Counted from the first letter of the stretch, positions 25,305-33,893 are shown. The stretch: DNA of 64,000 bases from CBDFKF01 sp965248765 (GCA_965248765.1 CBDFKF010000004.1:434001-498000), one strand, 5' to 3'. The notes: generated from the sequence alone by a model not told the origin. Numbers and translations: made by a program.

Positions 25305-26333
25305 TCAGGTCTCGACCGTCCAGGTGTGACCGCGCCGCAGCAGATCGTTCAAGTCCGCACTCGGCGCGGACTGCTGCGCCGCTTCGGCCTGGACGGCCAA
25401 TCGCTCGCCGTGCGATGGCACCGGATCACAGTAGAGGACGCCGAGCGCGACCGGAAGACCCGGCGGTTCCATCGCCGCCAACATGGTCGCGAGCATACGG
25501 TTGGTCTCGTCGTGCACGATCACCTCGGACCCGGCGATGCCGTCCTCGCCGATCGTCACCGCTTCAAGGCCGAGGGTGGCGTTGTTCAGCCTGAGGCCGC
25601 GCTGGCCATCTTCGCCGAAGGTCAAAGGTGCGCCATGCTCGACATGAACCTGCATGTCGGCGGCCACTTCCTTCTCCGTAAAGTTGTCGAACACGCCGTC
25701 GTTGTACACGATGCAGTTCTGGAAAATCTCGACGAATGACGCGCCGCGATGGGCATGGGCGCGCTTGAACACCTCAGGCAGGTGCTTTTGAAGCGTGTCG
25801 ACCGAGCGCGCGACGAAACGGGCGCCGGTGCCCAGTGCGAAAGCGGCCGCAGAGACCGGACCCTCGATCGAGCCGCCAGGCGTCGATGGCGAGCGCGTGC
25901 CAAGGCGGGAGGTAGGCGAATACTGGCCTTTGGTCAGGCCGTAGACCTCGTTGTTGAAGAGGATCACCTGCAGATCGACGTTGCGGCGCAACACGTGGAG
26001 CAGGTGGTTGCCGCCGATCGACAACCCGTCGCCATCGCCGGTGATGACCCAGACGTCAAGCTCGGGGTTGGCAAGTTTGACCCCTGTAGCCACCGCCGGA
26101 GCCCGCCCGTGGATGGTGTGGAAACCGTAGGTCGCCATGTAGTAGGGGAAGCGCGCCGCGCAGCCGATACCGGAAACAAACACGGTCGTCTCTCGGCGGG
26201 CACCGATCTCGGCAAGCGCCTTCTGCATCGCCTTGACGATCGCGTAATCACCGCAGCCCGGGCACCACCGCACCTCCTGGTCCGAAGCGAAGTCCTTGGG
26301 CGAGAGCCTCTCGCCGGGGGCAACGACGTTCAT
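25305..26333 (-). CDS. korB: 2-oxoacid:ferredoxin oxidoreductase beta subunit (KorB)
   Basis: A 342-residue subunit binding thiamine pyrophosphate and an iron-sulfur cluster. WCPGCGDYAIVKAMQKAL gives the CxxC pair, SGIGCAARFPYYM and FQNCIVYNDGVFD supply further cluster cysteines, and GDGDGLSIGGNHLLHVLRRN with FNNEVYGLTKGQYSPTS forms the TPP/Mg site. With KorA it converts 2-oxoglutarate (or a related 2-oxoacid) plus CoA to the acyl-CoA with ferredoxin reduction. ATG at 26333 directly follows the korA stop (TAGATG), indicating coupled translation. Substrate choice from sequence alone is not certain. Confidence 0.93.
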   Translation of the reverse strand: MNVVAPGERLSPKDFASDQEVRWCPGCGDYAIVKAMQKALAEIGARRETTVFVSGIGCAARFPYYMATYGFHTIHGRAPAVATGVKLANPELDVWVITGDGDGLSIGGNHLLHVLRRNVDLQVILFNNEVYGLTKGQYSPTSRLGTRSPSTPGGSIEGPVSAAAFALGTGARFVARSVDTLQKHLPEVFKRAHAHRGASFVEIFQNCIVYNDGVFDNFTEKEVAADMQVHVEHGAPLTFGEDGQRGLRLNNATLGLEAVTIGEDGIAGSEVIVHDETNRMLATMLAAMEPPGLPVALGVLYCDPVPSHGERLAVQAEAAQQSAPSADLNDLLRRGHTWTVET

Positions 26334-28220
26334 CTATGACTCCAGGCCGGCGAGAATCGCGTCCTCGATCTCGGAGATCTTGAAGGGTTGGCCCGACACT
26401 TTGTTCAGGCCTTCCGCGGGAATCAAGTAGGCGCTGCGCAGCAGGGTGAGTAGCTGCCCGGTGTTCATCTCCGGCACCAGAATACGATCGAACCCCCTCA
26501 GGAGGTCGCCGAGGTTGTCGGGGAAGGGACAAAGATGTTGGATGTGAATGTGCGAGGCCTCGATCCCGCGAGCCGTGAGGTTGCCCACGGCCCGGCTGAT
26601 GGGCCCAAAGGTGGAACCCCAACCGACCACGGCAAGCGGTCCACGGTCCGAACCCTGTAAGACAGTCTGCAGCGGTATATCCTCGCCAATGCCGGCAATC
26701 TTGGCGCGGCGTGTCTCGGTCATCTTGTTGTGGTTCTCGGGATCGTATGAGATATGCCCGGTGTCGTAGTCTTTTTCGAGGCCGCCAATGCGGTGCTCGA
26801 GGCCCGGCGTGCCCAGCTTGGCCCACGGCCGGGCCAGCGTCGCGGGGTCGCGCAGGAACGGCTGGAAGCCATCGGGCTCGGTTCGGAATGCGACCGGCAT
26901 CGACTCGATGGCATCGATATCGGGGATGAGCCACGGCTCCGCCGCATTGGCTATATAGCCGTCGCTCAGCAGGATCACCGGCGTCATGTACTTGGTGGCG
27001 AGGCGTACTGCTTCGATCGCGACTTCGAAGCAATCGGCCGGCGACCGGGCGGCGATCACCACCAGCGGACTGTCAGCATTACGGCCGAAAACCGCCTGGT
27101 GCAGATCCGACTGTTCGGTCTTGGTCGGCATCCCGGTCGATGGGCCGGCACGCTGGGAGTTGATGACGATCAGGGGCAGCTCCGCGCTCACCGCCAATCC
27201 CACCGCCTCCATCTTGAGAGCAACACCCGGGCCAGAGCTCGATGTAACCCCTAGGCTACCAGCGTACGAAGCACCGATGGCGGAACACACCGCCGCGATC
27301 TCGTCCTCGGCCTGAAACGTTACGACGTCGTACTGCCTCAGCCCGGCGAGCGTGTGCAAAAGTGGCGATGCTGGGGTGATTGGATAAGAGCTGAACACAA
27401 GCTGGAGACCTGCCAGACGTGCCCCGACCAAAAGACCCCACGACAACGCCTCGCCGCCGGTGACCGTGCGGTAGAGACCTGGCGGGGCAGCGGTCGGCCG
27501 CACTGAGTACGTCGGAAAATCGGCGGGGAACTCCGAGGCCTCGCCAACCGTATAGCCCGCATTCAGCGCCGCGATGTTCGCCGCAGCGAGATCCGGTCGC
27601 TCACCGAATTTCTGTGTAAGCCAGTCGATCGTCGGCCGACGATCGCGGCCATAGATCCAATAGACGAATCCCAGCGTCCACATATTCTTGCAGCGCAAAG
27701 CGTCCTTCTTGGTAAGACCCGCGTCGGCGAGCGCCTCGAGAGTCGACTTTGAGATATCGAGAGCGATTATTCGATAGCGGTCCAAGCTGCCGTCATCCAG
27801 GGGGCTCGTCTCGTATCCCGCCTTGCGCAGATTGCGTGGGCCGAACGTGCCGGTGTCCACGATAAGAAGGCCGCCCGGCTTCAGATGGCGGAGCTCGACC
27901 ATGAGCGCTGCCGGGTTCATCGCGACCAGGGCGTCCAGAGCATCGCCCGCAGTCTTGATATCGCGTGCGCCGAAGTTGATTTGGAATGCGGAGACGCCGA
28001 ACGTCGTGCCAGTGGGCGCCCGGATCTCGGCCGGGAAATCGGGGAATGTTACGAGGTCGTTCCCCGCGATCGCGGTGGCAAGGGTGAACTGGCTACCGGT
28101 GAGCTGCATGCCGTCGCCCGAATCACCGGCGAAGCGGACGACAACCGATTCCAGTTCATCCCGCGCGCTGTCCTGCTGGACAGTAGCGGCGGCGATTGAA
28201 CCTGAACTCGACACCTCCAC
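26334..28220 (-). CDS. korA: 2-oxoacid:ferredoxin oxidoreductase alpha subunit, fused gamma-alpha (KorA)
   Basis: A 628-residue protein. The N-terminal gamma domain (about residues 25-210) begins VVRFAGDSGDGMQLTGSQFT and contains FPAEIRAPTGTTFGVSAFQI. The alpha domain follows with FSSYPITPASPLLHTLAGL, TSSSGPGVALKMEAVGLAVS and INSQRAGPSTGMPTKTEQSD. This gamma-alpha fusion is the two-subunit KorAB form found in many aerobic proteobacteria. The start is GTG at 28220 or GTG at 28214, with AGGAG just upstream; spacing favours 28214. The 187-base region upstream holds its promoter and no gene. Confidence 0.92.
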   Translation of the reverse strand: MEVSSSGSIAAATVQQDSARDELESVVVRFAGDSGDGMQLTGSQFTLATAIAGNDLVTFPDFPAEIRAPTGTTFGVSAFQINFGARDIKTAGDALDALVAMNPAALMVELRHLKPGGLLIVDTGTFGPRNLRKAGYETSPLDDGSLDRYRIIALDISKSTLEALADAGLTKKDALRCKNMWTLGFVYWIYGRDRRPTIDWLTQKFGERPDLAAANIAALNAGYTVGEASEFPADFPTYSVRPTAAPPGLYRTVTGGEALSWGLLVGARLAGLQLVFSSYPITPASPLLHTLAGLRQYDVVTFQAEDEIAAVCSAIGASYAGSLGVTSSSGPGVALKMEAVGLAVSAELPLIVINSQRAGPSTGMPTKTEQSDLHQAVFGRNADSPLVVIAARSPADCFEVAIEAVRLATKYMTPVILLSDGYIANAAEPWLIPDIDAIESMPVAFRTEPDGFQPFLRDPATLARPWAKLGTPGLEHRIGGLEKDYDTGHISYDPENHNKMTETRRAKIAGIGEDIPLQTVLQGSDRGPLAVVGWGSTFGPISRAVGNLTARGIEASHIHIQHLCPFPDNLGDLLRGFDRILVPEMNTGQLLTLLRSAYLIPAEGLNKVSGQPFKISEIEDAILAGLES

Positions 28221-28407
28221 ACTCCTGGGCTTCTCGGTTTAATGCCCGATTCGCAGACAATTGGCCGCGCTCACGGCACGGCCAGTTAATACAATCTTAG
28301 GCGTTGCGACAACCGCAACCGGGCGTACGACCTGACACAATTAGGTGAAAATTAGTGGCGTTTCGGGTGCTGGCTAGACGGCGCAATGCAACGTGATGTG
28401 TGCACGG

Positions 28408-29165
28408 TCAGGCGAGATTGAAACGCATGTGTCCGCGCGCCACGAACGCGCCCATCCAAGCCGCGCGCGCCTCGCTCTCCAGCCGCCCCATGAACAGATC
28501 CTCATGATCCGGGTCGTGATGAAAGATGGCGAGCGTTTTCACGTTCGCTGCCTTGCACAGCCGGACACCTTCCTGCCACGTCGAATGGCTCCAACCCATC
28601 TTGGCCGGGAATTCCTGGTCGGTGTACGTCGAATCATAGATAACGAGATCTGCGCCCTCGATTATGCCGAGCACTCTCTCGTCGGGCTTGCCGATAATGT
28701 GCTCCGTATCGGTCACGTACACCATGGCCTTGCCCTTGTACTCGATGCGGTATGCGGTGGCGCCATTGGGGTGGTTGAGCGGTGCGGTCTTCACCTTGAT
28801 GGCGCGATTGACCTTGAAGGTGTCACCTGCGCGGAAATCCTCGTACTCGAGCGTCGCCCCCATCATCTCAAGTGGCACCGGAAAAGTCGGTTGCGCCATC
28901 TGGCCCGCTAGGACCTTCTGGATGCCGCCGGTATCAATCAGGTGGCCGGCCATGATGTTGAAATGATGCTCTTTCATGAACGCCGGGGTGAAGAACGGAA
29001 AGCCGTTGATGTGGTCCCAATGGGTGTGGGCCCGGCATCGAGAATGATCCGCTGCCCGCCGAGAGAGACTTCGATACAGCTGGTGTTGCCGCCGAAAGCA
29101 ATGTGGCTCGGCGAGGGACACGCGATGCTGCCGCGAACGCCCCAGAATTTAACCTTGAAACTCAT
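28408..29165 (-). pseudogene. MBL-fold metallo-hydrolase with internal deletion and frameshift
   Basis: The N-terminus (ATG 29165) reads MSFKVKFWGVRGSIACPSPS, then GGNTSCIEVSLGGQRIILDAG, a recognised start of phosphodiesterase/PqsE-like MBL proteins. At about 29030 the sequence jumps directly to AHTHWDHINGFPFFTPAFMK in another frame; the roughly 30 residues normally between LDAG and HTHWDH are missing. The rest is intact (PLNHPNGATAYRIEYKGKAM, VTDTEH, LAIFHHDPDHED), ending at 28408. The metal motif HxHxDH survives, but the deletion changes the frame. It looks inactivated by one deletion across GGGCCCACACCC. Confidence 0.78.
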
Positions 29166-29470
29166 TGCTGCCCCTGCACTTACGCCACCCGGCCCCAGTG
29201 CCGCGTGGCGATATGCGTCGTGCGCTGACGGTTCGTCCCCGCCCGTTGCCTATTGGGCGGTGCAACGATGCAGGATGTACTATCGCGTCCAAGCAAAGAC
29301 AACAGCTAACAGTCCATAAACTCAAGAAATATATGAACATCGTGACGGATGTACACGAAATATCAGCTGTTTCGAGAGCTCGGCGGACGACCAAGCATGA
29401 CGACGCTCGATGGGGCCGCATGCAACCGGCATCGAATCTCGCGAATCAACAGCCACGCCGACAGCCGTCA
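29166..29470. other. Intergenic region between divergent MBL remnant and FecR-domain gene
   Basis: About 300 bases. The FecR-domain frame stays open through it, but without signal-peptide or domain character; I take it as upstream sequence. Nothing else is seen. Confidence 0.4.
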
Positions 29471-30115
29471 ATGCGTTTGCTAATCGCGGTTGTGCTCCTT
29501 CTCGCGGGCGGCGCTACCGGCGATGTCTTCGGCGAGGAGGTCGGGATCGCGAAGTTGGTCAAGACGTGGGCCTATCTCACGCCCGACGGTGACCGGCGCC
29601 GTCCACTGTTCCAACGGGACGGCGTGCAGGCGCCCGCAACCATCGAGACGATCGATAAGGGCGCGCTGCACGTTCGGTTTACGGATGGCACTGACCTGCG
29701 GTTGGGATCGGCGAGCCGAGCACAGCTCGGAGAGATCAGAGTCGACGGCCGCGATCCATCCTTGCCGCTTATCCTCGAGCGCGGCGCGTTTCGTCTTATC
29801 ACCGGTCGCTCGCCGCCCGGCGCATTCGAGCTGACAACGCCAACTGCACGCATCCGGATCCTCGGCACCAATATCATCGTGATCGTTGCCGATGACGGCG
29901 CGACGCAAGTCAACGTCTATCAGGGCGAGGTCGCCGTCATGCCGGTAAGTGGCGGCGCGACACATGAAGTGGCGGAGGGTAGCAACCTAACAGTTGCAGC
30001 CTCGGGCACGGTGAGTGAGGGCAGTGCCATCACCCGCGGTGATTCCGGCTTGAACCGCCGCGGCGGCAAAGGCCGGCGCGGCGGCGGTGGCCCGGCGCCG
30101 GGAAGCACCCGCTAA
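29471..30115 (+). CDS. Exported FecR-domain protein
   Basis: Starting at ATG 29471, a 214-residue protein has a signal peptide (MRLLIAVVLLLAGGATGDVF) and a FecR-like beta domain: FTDGTDLRLGSASRAQLGEI, GAFRLITGRSPPGAFELTTP, TARIRILGTNIIVIVADDGA, TQVNVYQGEVAVM. The C-terminus is Gly/Arg-rich. Unlike true FecR anti-sigma sensors, it has no transmembrane helix after the N-terminus and no sigma factor gene beside it. It belongs to the periplasmic FecR-domain group of unknown role. An earlier in-frame ATG at 29420 would leave the signal sequence internal, so 29471 is preferred. Confidence 0.72.
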   Translation: MRLLIAVVLLLAGGATGDVFGEEVGIAKLVKTWAYLTPDGDRRRPLFQRDGVQAPATIETIDKGALHVRFTDGTDLRLGSASRAQLGEIRVDGRDPSLPLILERGAFRLITGRSPPGAFELTTPTARIRILGTNIIVIVADDGATQVNVYQGEVAVMPVSGGATHEVAEGSNLTVAASGTVSEGSAITRGDSGLNRRGGKGRRGGGGPAPGSTR

Positions 30116-30138
30116 CAGCGCTCAATCAGCCGCGAGCT

Positions 30139-30635
30139 CTAGTGCGACATCAAAACGGGCCGCGTCATGATCTCCAACAGATGGCGCATCGCGCCGCCGA
30201 GGACGAACTCGCGCACACGAGAGTGTGTCCGTAGGCGCCCATGACGACGAGGTCTGCGCCGTGGTCGGCAAGCGCATTGAGGATCGTATCTCCTATCGCC
30301 AGCTCTCCCGGAATCACATTGTGCGCCTCTGCCCTCACACCGTGTCGCGAAAGGTAGGTGCAGATGTCGGCGCCTGGGATGCGACCCGCTGCCCCGGGTT
30401 CGATCGTCACCACCGTGACTTTGTTCGCTCGTTGCAGAATCGGTAGCGCGTCGTGGACCGCGCGGGCCGCCTCCCGGCTCGCATTCCACGCGACGAGCAC
30501 GTTCGCACCACCCGTCTCGAAGGTGCCAACGTAGGGCACGATCAATACCGGGCAGCCGGCCATCATCACGAGATCGCCCGGCAGCCCGGGGGCCTTTAAC
30601 CCGCATTTAAAGGACGCACCCATCCGATCCGTCAT
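30139..30635 (-). pseudogene. Universal stress protein (UspA family) remnant
   Basis: The frame opens with sequence typical of the linker and second Usp domain of tandem UspA proteins: MMAGCPVLIVPYVGTFETGG, ANVLVAWNASREAARAVHDA, LVVMGAYGHT. The first Usp domain is absent. At GGACACACTCTCG the frame is lost; removing one AC pair would give GAYGHSRVREFVLGGAMRHL and the proper end RPVLMSH with its stop at 30139-30141. Both an N-terminal truncation and a 2-base insertion are thus visible. Such proteins bind ATP and appear under growth arrest or respiratory stress. Confidence 0.75.
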
Positions 30636-30691
30636 TTTCGGTCGGGTGTGTCGTAGATCGTGGCGCTCTTGTCGGACCGCAGGTAAGCACT

Positions 30692-31012
30692 GTGATCAGG
30701 CTTGTTTTAATCGTGCTCCGCGCTGATGAAACAACACCGCTGCCGCCGTTCTACGGCCGCGCCGGTTGGTTGCTGCGGGTTGACCGGAGCGAGCAATTCA
30801 CTTTCATCCGGAACTTTGGCGGAACGGCCAAGTGGGTCTCGCGCACCGTCATCGACTCGGAGGCCGAAGGACTAATCTGTGCCCATGTCGATGCCGATGC
30901 GCTGACCCACCTAACCGCCGCTGGCATCGACATCCGGCTGGGACCATGCTCGGTGCCGGCGATCGAACTCGTCGGCCGATTCGCCGAGCTACCCCGGGCG
31001 GCGGTGCAATAG
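30692..31012 (+). CDS. NifX/NafY-like (dinitrogenase FeMo-cofactor-binding domain) protein
   Basis: A 106-residue single-domain protein, start GTG at 30692. PPFYGRAGWLLRVDRSEQFT, a central GGTAKWVS and LTAAGIDIRLGPCSVPAIEL follow the layout of the dinitrogenase iron-molybdenum cofactor superfamily (FGRA near the start, then an AAGI.V segment). No nitrogenase genes are nearby; stand-alone members often have unknown metal-carrier or regulatory roles. It is convergent with the GST gene, and the hairpin at 31031-31056 lies between them. Confidence 0.55.
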   Translation: MIRLVLIVLRADETTPLPPFYGRAGWLLRVDRSEQFTFIRNFGGTAKWVSRTVIDSEAEGLICAHVDADALTHLTAAGIDIRLGPCSVPAIELVGRFAELPRAAVQ

Positions 31013-31030
31013 GCGGGTTCTGAAAAGAAG

Positions 31031-31056
31031 AAGGGCGCAGCCGAAGCTGCGCCCTT
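31031..31056 (-). terminator. Rho-independent terminator of the GST gene
   Basis: A perfect 11-bp stem (AAGGGCGCAGC / GCTGCGCCCTT) with a 4-base loop. Read on the minus strand the loop is TTCG closed by C-G, the very stable UUCG tetraloop, followed by CTTCTTCTTTTC. It lies 26 bases after the GST stop. Read on the plus strand no T tract follows, so it mainly serves the minus-strand transcript. Confidence 0.8.
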
Positions 31057-31081
31057 CCAACAACGAAACAGGCGAAACCGG

Positions 31082-31729
31082 CTACTGTGCCGCCTGCTGT
31101 TGGGGGAACACCGGCATTGTGTTGGTGAAACTTGCGCGCTTGGCCATGCCGTCCTGCCAGCGGGCGATGTTGGGGCAGCCCTTGAGGAGCTGCTCGCCCT
31201 CCGGCACCATCGGTAGATAGAAAATGGCGGTCGTCAGGTAAAGATCGGCAAGCGAGCACTCCTTGCCGGTCAGATAGGGTCCCTCACCCAGCACCTTGTC
31301 GTAGACAGCGAGGAGTTGTGCGACCTCCGGCACTCGCTCCTTGATCTTAGCCTCGTCGGATTCCTCGCCGCGCATCGGCTTGGCCAGGCGCTCAACCACG
31401 ATGTCGACCACGAGCGGCCGATAAACATAGTCGATATAGGCCGAGATGAATTGGTACGTACGCGCCAACGCGAGCGGATCGGACGGCACCAAAGCAGGAC
31501 CGTCGAAGGCCTTGTCGACGTAGGTAGCGATCCCCAGTGACTCGTAGACCACCGTATCGCCGTGTTTCATGACTGGCACTTTGGCGAACGGGTGGAGCGC
31601 GCGAAGTTGGTCCGATCCGAACTCGACATCGGAATCGAGGGTGTGGGTGATTCCCTTCTCCTCACACGCCATACGGCTGGTACGCAGGTAGCTCGAAAGC
31701 GACGGCCCGAAAATTGTGACGTCAGACAT
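31082..31729 (-). CDS. Glutathione S-transferase family protein
   Basis: A 215-residue protein with the N-terminal thioredoxin-like domain (SDVTIFGPSLSSYLRTSRMA; HPFAKVPVMKHGDTVVYESL with the cis-Pro VPV and the ES glutathione contact) and the helical C-terminal domain (GPYLTGKECSLADLYLTTAI). ATG at 31729 follows GGAGG with good spacing, deciding the start over TTG at 31732. It conjugates or exchanges glutathione on electrophiles; the substrate is unknown. It lies 34 bases downstream of the AHSA1 gene and is probably in the ArsR operon, ending at the terminator at 31031-31056. Confidence 0.9.
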   Translation of the reverse strand: MSDVTIFGPSLSSYLRTSRMACEEKGITHTLDSDVEFGSDQLRALHPFAKVPVMKHGDTVVYESLGIATYVDKAFDGPALVPSDPLALARTYQFISAYIDYVYRPLVVDIVVERLAKPMRGEESDEAKIKERVPEVAQLLAVYDKVLGEGPYLTGKECSLADLYLTTAIFYLPMVPEGEQLLKGCPNIARWQDGMAKRASFTNTMPVFPQQQAAQ

Positions 31730-31763
31730 CAAGTTCCTCCCTTTCTTGGAGCTTTTGGTGGAC

Positions 31764-32228
31764 TCAAAATACTTTGGCTAGGCACTCGAACGTGCTGTTC
31801 CAGCCCATGCGGTGCTGGTCTCGGGATTCGACGGTGGTGAATCGCTCGTGGGTTAACGCCACCTCGGTCATATCGCCAAGATCGCGGAACTCGACCTTGA
31901 CCAGAGTCTCGCGGTCGGCCGATGTGTCATGCTCCCACGCCCACGTGAAGACCAGGCGTTGGGGCGGGCTCACCTCGACGTACTCGCCGCCCACCCACAT
32001 TTCTTGTTTGCCGTCCGGGCTGCGCATGCAAGTGCGGTACTTGCCGCCCGAGCGCACGTCGAGCTCGGCAACCGGCGCGTCCATACCCTCGGGTCCCCAC
32101 CACTGTTTGAGGTGCTCGGGGTCGGTCCAGGCCTCGTAAACCGCCTCGCGCGGCGCCGCGAACGTACGCGTCACGTTGAGGAAGGTGTCCGGATCAGGAC
32201 TTATTGTTGCTGGATTCGCCTGTGCCAT
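31764..32228 (-). CDS. SRPBCC/AHSA1 (START-like) domain protein
   Basis: About 154 residues from ATG 32228. FLNVTRTFAAPREAVYEAWT, DPEHLKQWWGPEG, and VEVSPPQRLVFTWAWEHD are the hallmarks of the AHSA1 group, which folds into a hydrophobic ligand-binding cavity. The closing HERF...HRMGWNSTFECLAKVF is also typical. The gene starts inside the last 35 bases of the ArsR gene, a very common ArsR-AHSA1 arrangement. The ligand is unknown; it may sequester or transform a hydrophobic compound sensed by the regulator (inference). Confidence 0.9.
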   Translation of the reverse strand: MAQANPATISPDPDTFLNVTRTFAAPREAVYEAWTDPEHLKQWWGPEGMDAPVAELDVRSGGKYRTCMRSPDGKQEMWVGGEYVEVSPPQRLVFTWAWEHDTSADRETLVKVEFRDLGDMTEVALTHERFTTVESRDQHRMGWNSTFECLAKVF

Positions 32229-32577
32229 CGCGAGTTGTATCCTTCTCTTTGCGTTGGTCTTCAAGATAGCGGGCCAGTTTGTCGAGCTGGCTCTCCCAGA
32301 AGCTGCGGTAATCCGAGATCCACTCCGCCGCTTCCTTCATGGGAACGGGATTGAGTCGGCAGCGCCGCACGCGTCCCTCGCGGTGCCGTTCGAGCAGCCC
32401 CGCGGCTTCGAGCACGCCCAAGTGCTTGGAGACCGCGGGCAACGATATCTCAAACGGCTCGGCGAGCTCTCCGACCGTCGCCTCGCCCGCGGCGAGCCGC
32501 GCCAGAATCGCCCGCCGCGTGGGGTCGGCCAGGGCACCGAAGGTTCGGTCGATCGGTCTCTGGAATTGATTAACCAT
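32194..32577 (-). CDS. ArsR-family winged-helix repressor
   Basis: About 127 residues from ATG 32577. The winged helix is clear: FGALADPTRRAILARLAAGE, TVGELAEPFEISLPAVSKHL, GVLEAAGLLERHREGRVRRC. No metal-binding CxC is present, so it is of the non-metal type that accompanies AHSA1 proteins. ATG 32577 is chosen because a strong promoter ends just before it (see 32570-32612); a GTG at 32604 in the same frame lies upstream of that promoter's -10. The start codon lies in a perfect palindrome, so autorepression is expected. Confidence 0.9.
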   Translation of the reverse strand: MVNQFQRPIDRTFGALADPTRRAILARLAAGEATVGELAEPFEISLPAVSKHLGVLEAAGLLERHREGRVRRCRLNPVPMKEAAEWISDYRSFWESQLDKLARYLEDQRKEKDTTRDGTGESSNNKS

Positions 32578-32612
32578 CTGGTTAAATATGGAGGCCGCCG
32601 GCACCGTGTCAA
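32570..32612 (-). promoter_or_regulatory. ArsR-operon promoter with overlapping palindromic operator; likely leaderless start
   Basis: On the minus strand TTGACA (32612-32607) and TATTTA (32588-32583) are separated by 18 bases, a near-consensus housekeeping promoter. The expected transcription start falls on or within one or two bases of the ATG (32577-32575), implying a leaderless mRNA, and there is no ribosome binding site. A palindrome TTAACCA-2-TGGTTAA (32570-32585) covers part of the -10 and the start codon, ideal for repression by the ArsR dimer. Confidence 0.7.
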
Positions 32613-32637
32613 TACGCGATCAAGAACACCTCGACGA

Positions 32638-33309
32638 TCAGACGGGCCAGGCGGGCATGCCAAAAATATGCGGGTGCGCGCCGAGCACCACGACATAGAG
32701 CAGGACGGTAAGGCCGAGGCGCCACCAGCCGAGGTCGGCCAGGCTTACACGCGCGCGCCCTCGGATAGCGGCGGCGAGCGGTAGCGCCGAGGAGTGCGCG
32801 GCCAACCGGCTCCAGGCTTCGCCCCCCTTTCGCCTATTTTTCCGATCGATCAGCGCCGGACCCAACAGGGCGAGTAGGAGAAAGCCGCCGAAGAACAGGA
32901 TCGAACCGACATCGCCGTTGGCGATCAGATGAGCGGCACTCCACAACGCCACTGCCCATAGGAACGGATGACGCGTGATCGCGTAGACGCCGCGTATCGG
33001 ATCGCCCGTATCGGTGGCGGCTGCGCCGCCCTTGGTCGATGTAGTGAAGGCGCCGACCGCAAGAAGGAGCGAGAACGGCATCGCGCCAACCGGGATCCAC
33101 CTGAGTTCCGGCACCAGCCATACCTCGACATACGGCGCCTCCACATAGGTCCAGATCATCGCCAGCAACCCGCCGACCGAGGCCAGCGAGAACAGCACTG
33201 CATAGACCCGCTCGCCGATCAGGTCGACGACGACGCCACGCAGGGCGGTGCCCGACACGACGATGTGGATGCCGACAAAGAACAGGATGGCAATGAGGAG
33301 CGCGCTCAT
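32638..33309 (-). CDS. NnrU family membrane protein
   Basis: A 223-residue polytopic protein with about six hydrophobic segments, beginning MSALLIAILFFVGIHIVVSG. The NnrU core is visible: YAVLFSLASVGGLLAMIWTY, DPIRGVYAITRHPFLWAVAL, LIANGDVGSILFFGGFLLLA. The ITRHPFLW motif resembles isoprenylcysteine methyltransferase-like membrane enzymes. NnrU is named from nitrite/nitric-oxide-related regions, but its biochemical role is unknown. Its ATG overlaps the stop of the upstream gene (ATGA). Confidence 0.85.
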   Translation of the reverse strand: MSALLIAILFFVGIHIVVSGTALRGVVVDLIGERVYAVLFSLASVGGLLAMIWTYVEAPYVEVWLVPELRWIPVGAMPFSLLLAVGAFTTSTKGGAAATDTGDPIRGVYAITRHPFLWAVALWSAAHLIANGDVGSILFFGGFLLLALLGPALIDRKNRRKGGEAWSRLAAHSSALPLAAAIRGRARVSLADLGWWRLGLTVLLYVVVLGAHPHIFGMPAWPV

Positions 33310-33569
33310 GGCAGTAAGGAAGCGCTGTCGATCGCGGCCCGACCCTTCGCCGTCAGCTTGCAGACAAGCCAACCTGGCTTGAGCGGATTGGCAAACCAGG
33401 GCTCGGCCCAACCATGGCGAATACAAGCCTGGATGGTCGCCGGGCTGATCTCTTGTCCGCCGCTGTCGAACAAGGGCAGCTTGCCGCCGGGCTGGCCTAT
33501 ACCGTGCCGAAGATAGCGCCCCTGCGCCGCGGAGGGCCGCGCCGCGGTCGCCGTCGCCGTCGCCGTCAT
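33306..33569 (-). CDS. Hypothetical small protein, possibly winged-helix-like
   Basis: The conserved-looking part is GRYLRHGIGQPGGKLPLFDS, GGQEISPATIQACIRHGWAE, PWFANPLKPGWLVCKLTAKG. The end resembles a small winged-helix fold, but I do not recognise a named family. The start is uncertain: ATG 33569 gives 87 residues beginning MTATATATAARPS, encoded by a short hexanucleotide repeat; ATG 33587 and 33710 are alternatives. The stop overlaps the NnrU start, so the two are coupled. Confidence 0.6.
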   Translation of the reverse strand: MTATATATAARPSAAQGRYLRHGIGQPGGKLPLFDSGGQEISPATIQACIRHGWAEPWFANPLKPGWLVCKLTAKGRAAIDSASLLP

Positions 33570-33893
33570 TTTGCACGCCGCCGCCATGGGCGCGAAGCGT
33601 AACGAATCGCCCCAGCGTGCGCCACTCGCGGCATGGATGTACAGCGCCGCGATGGTTCGCCGACCGATACAACGTCTGCGCATGACGATGCGTTGGGTGG
33701 GCACAGCCAAGCCCCCTCGCCCAGACCGCCAAGCCTGATATCAGGCGCGCCTCGTCGACGGTTTGCCGGACGCCCCCATTGTTGCCTATGTTCGGGTTGC
33801 CTATGTTCGGGCGGTAGCGGCCTCAAGTTGGGGCGTGCTTGAGACCACGATCAACACCGGACAAAGCTGCTTCCGGTCGCGGCGGAGGGAGGC

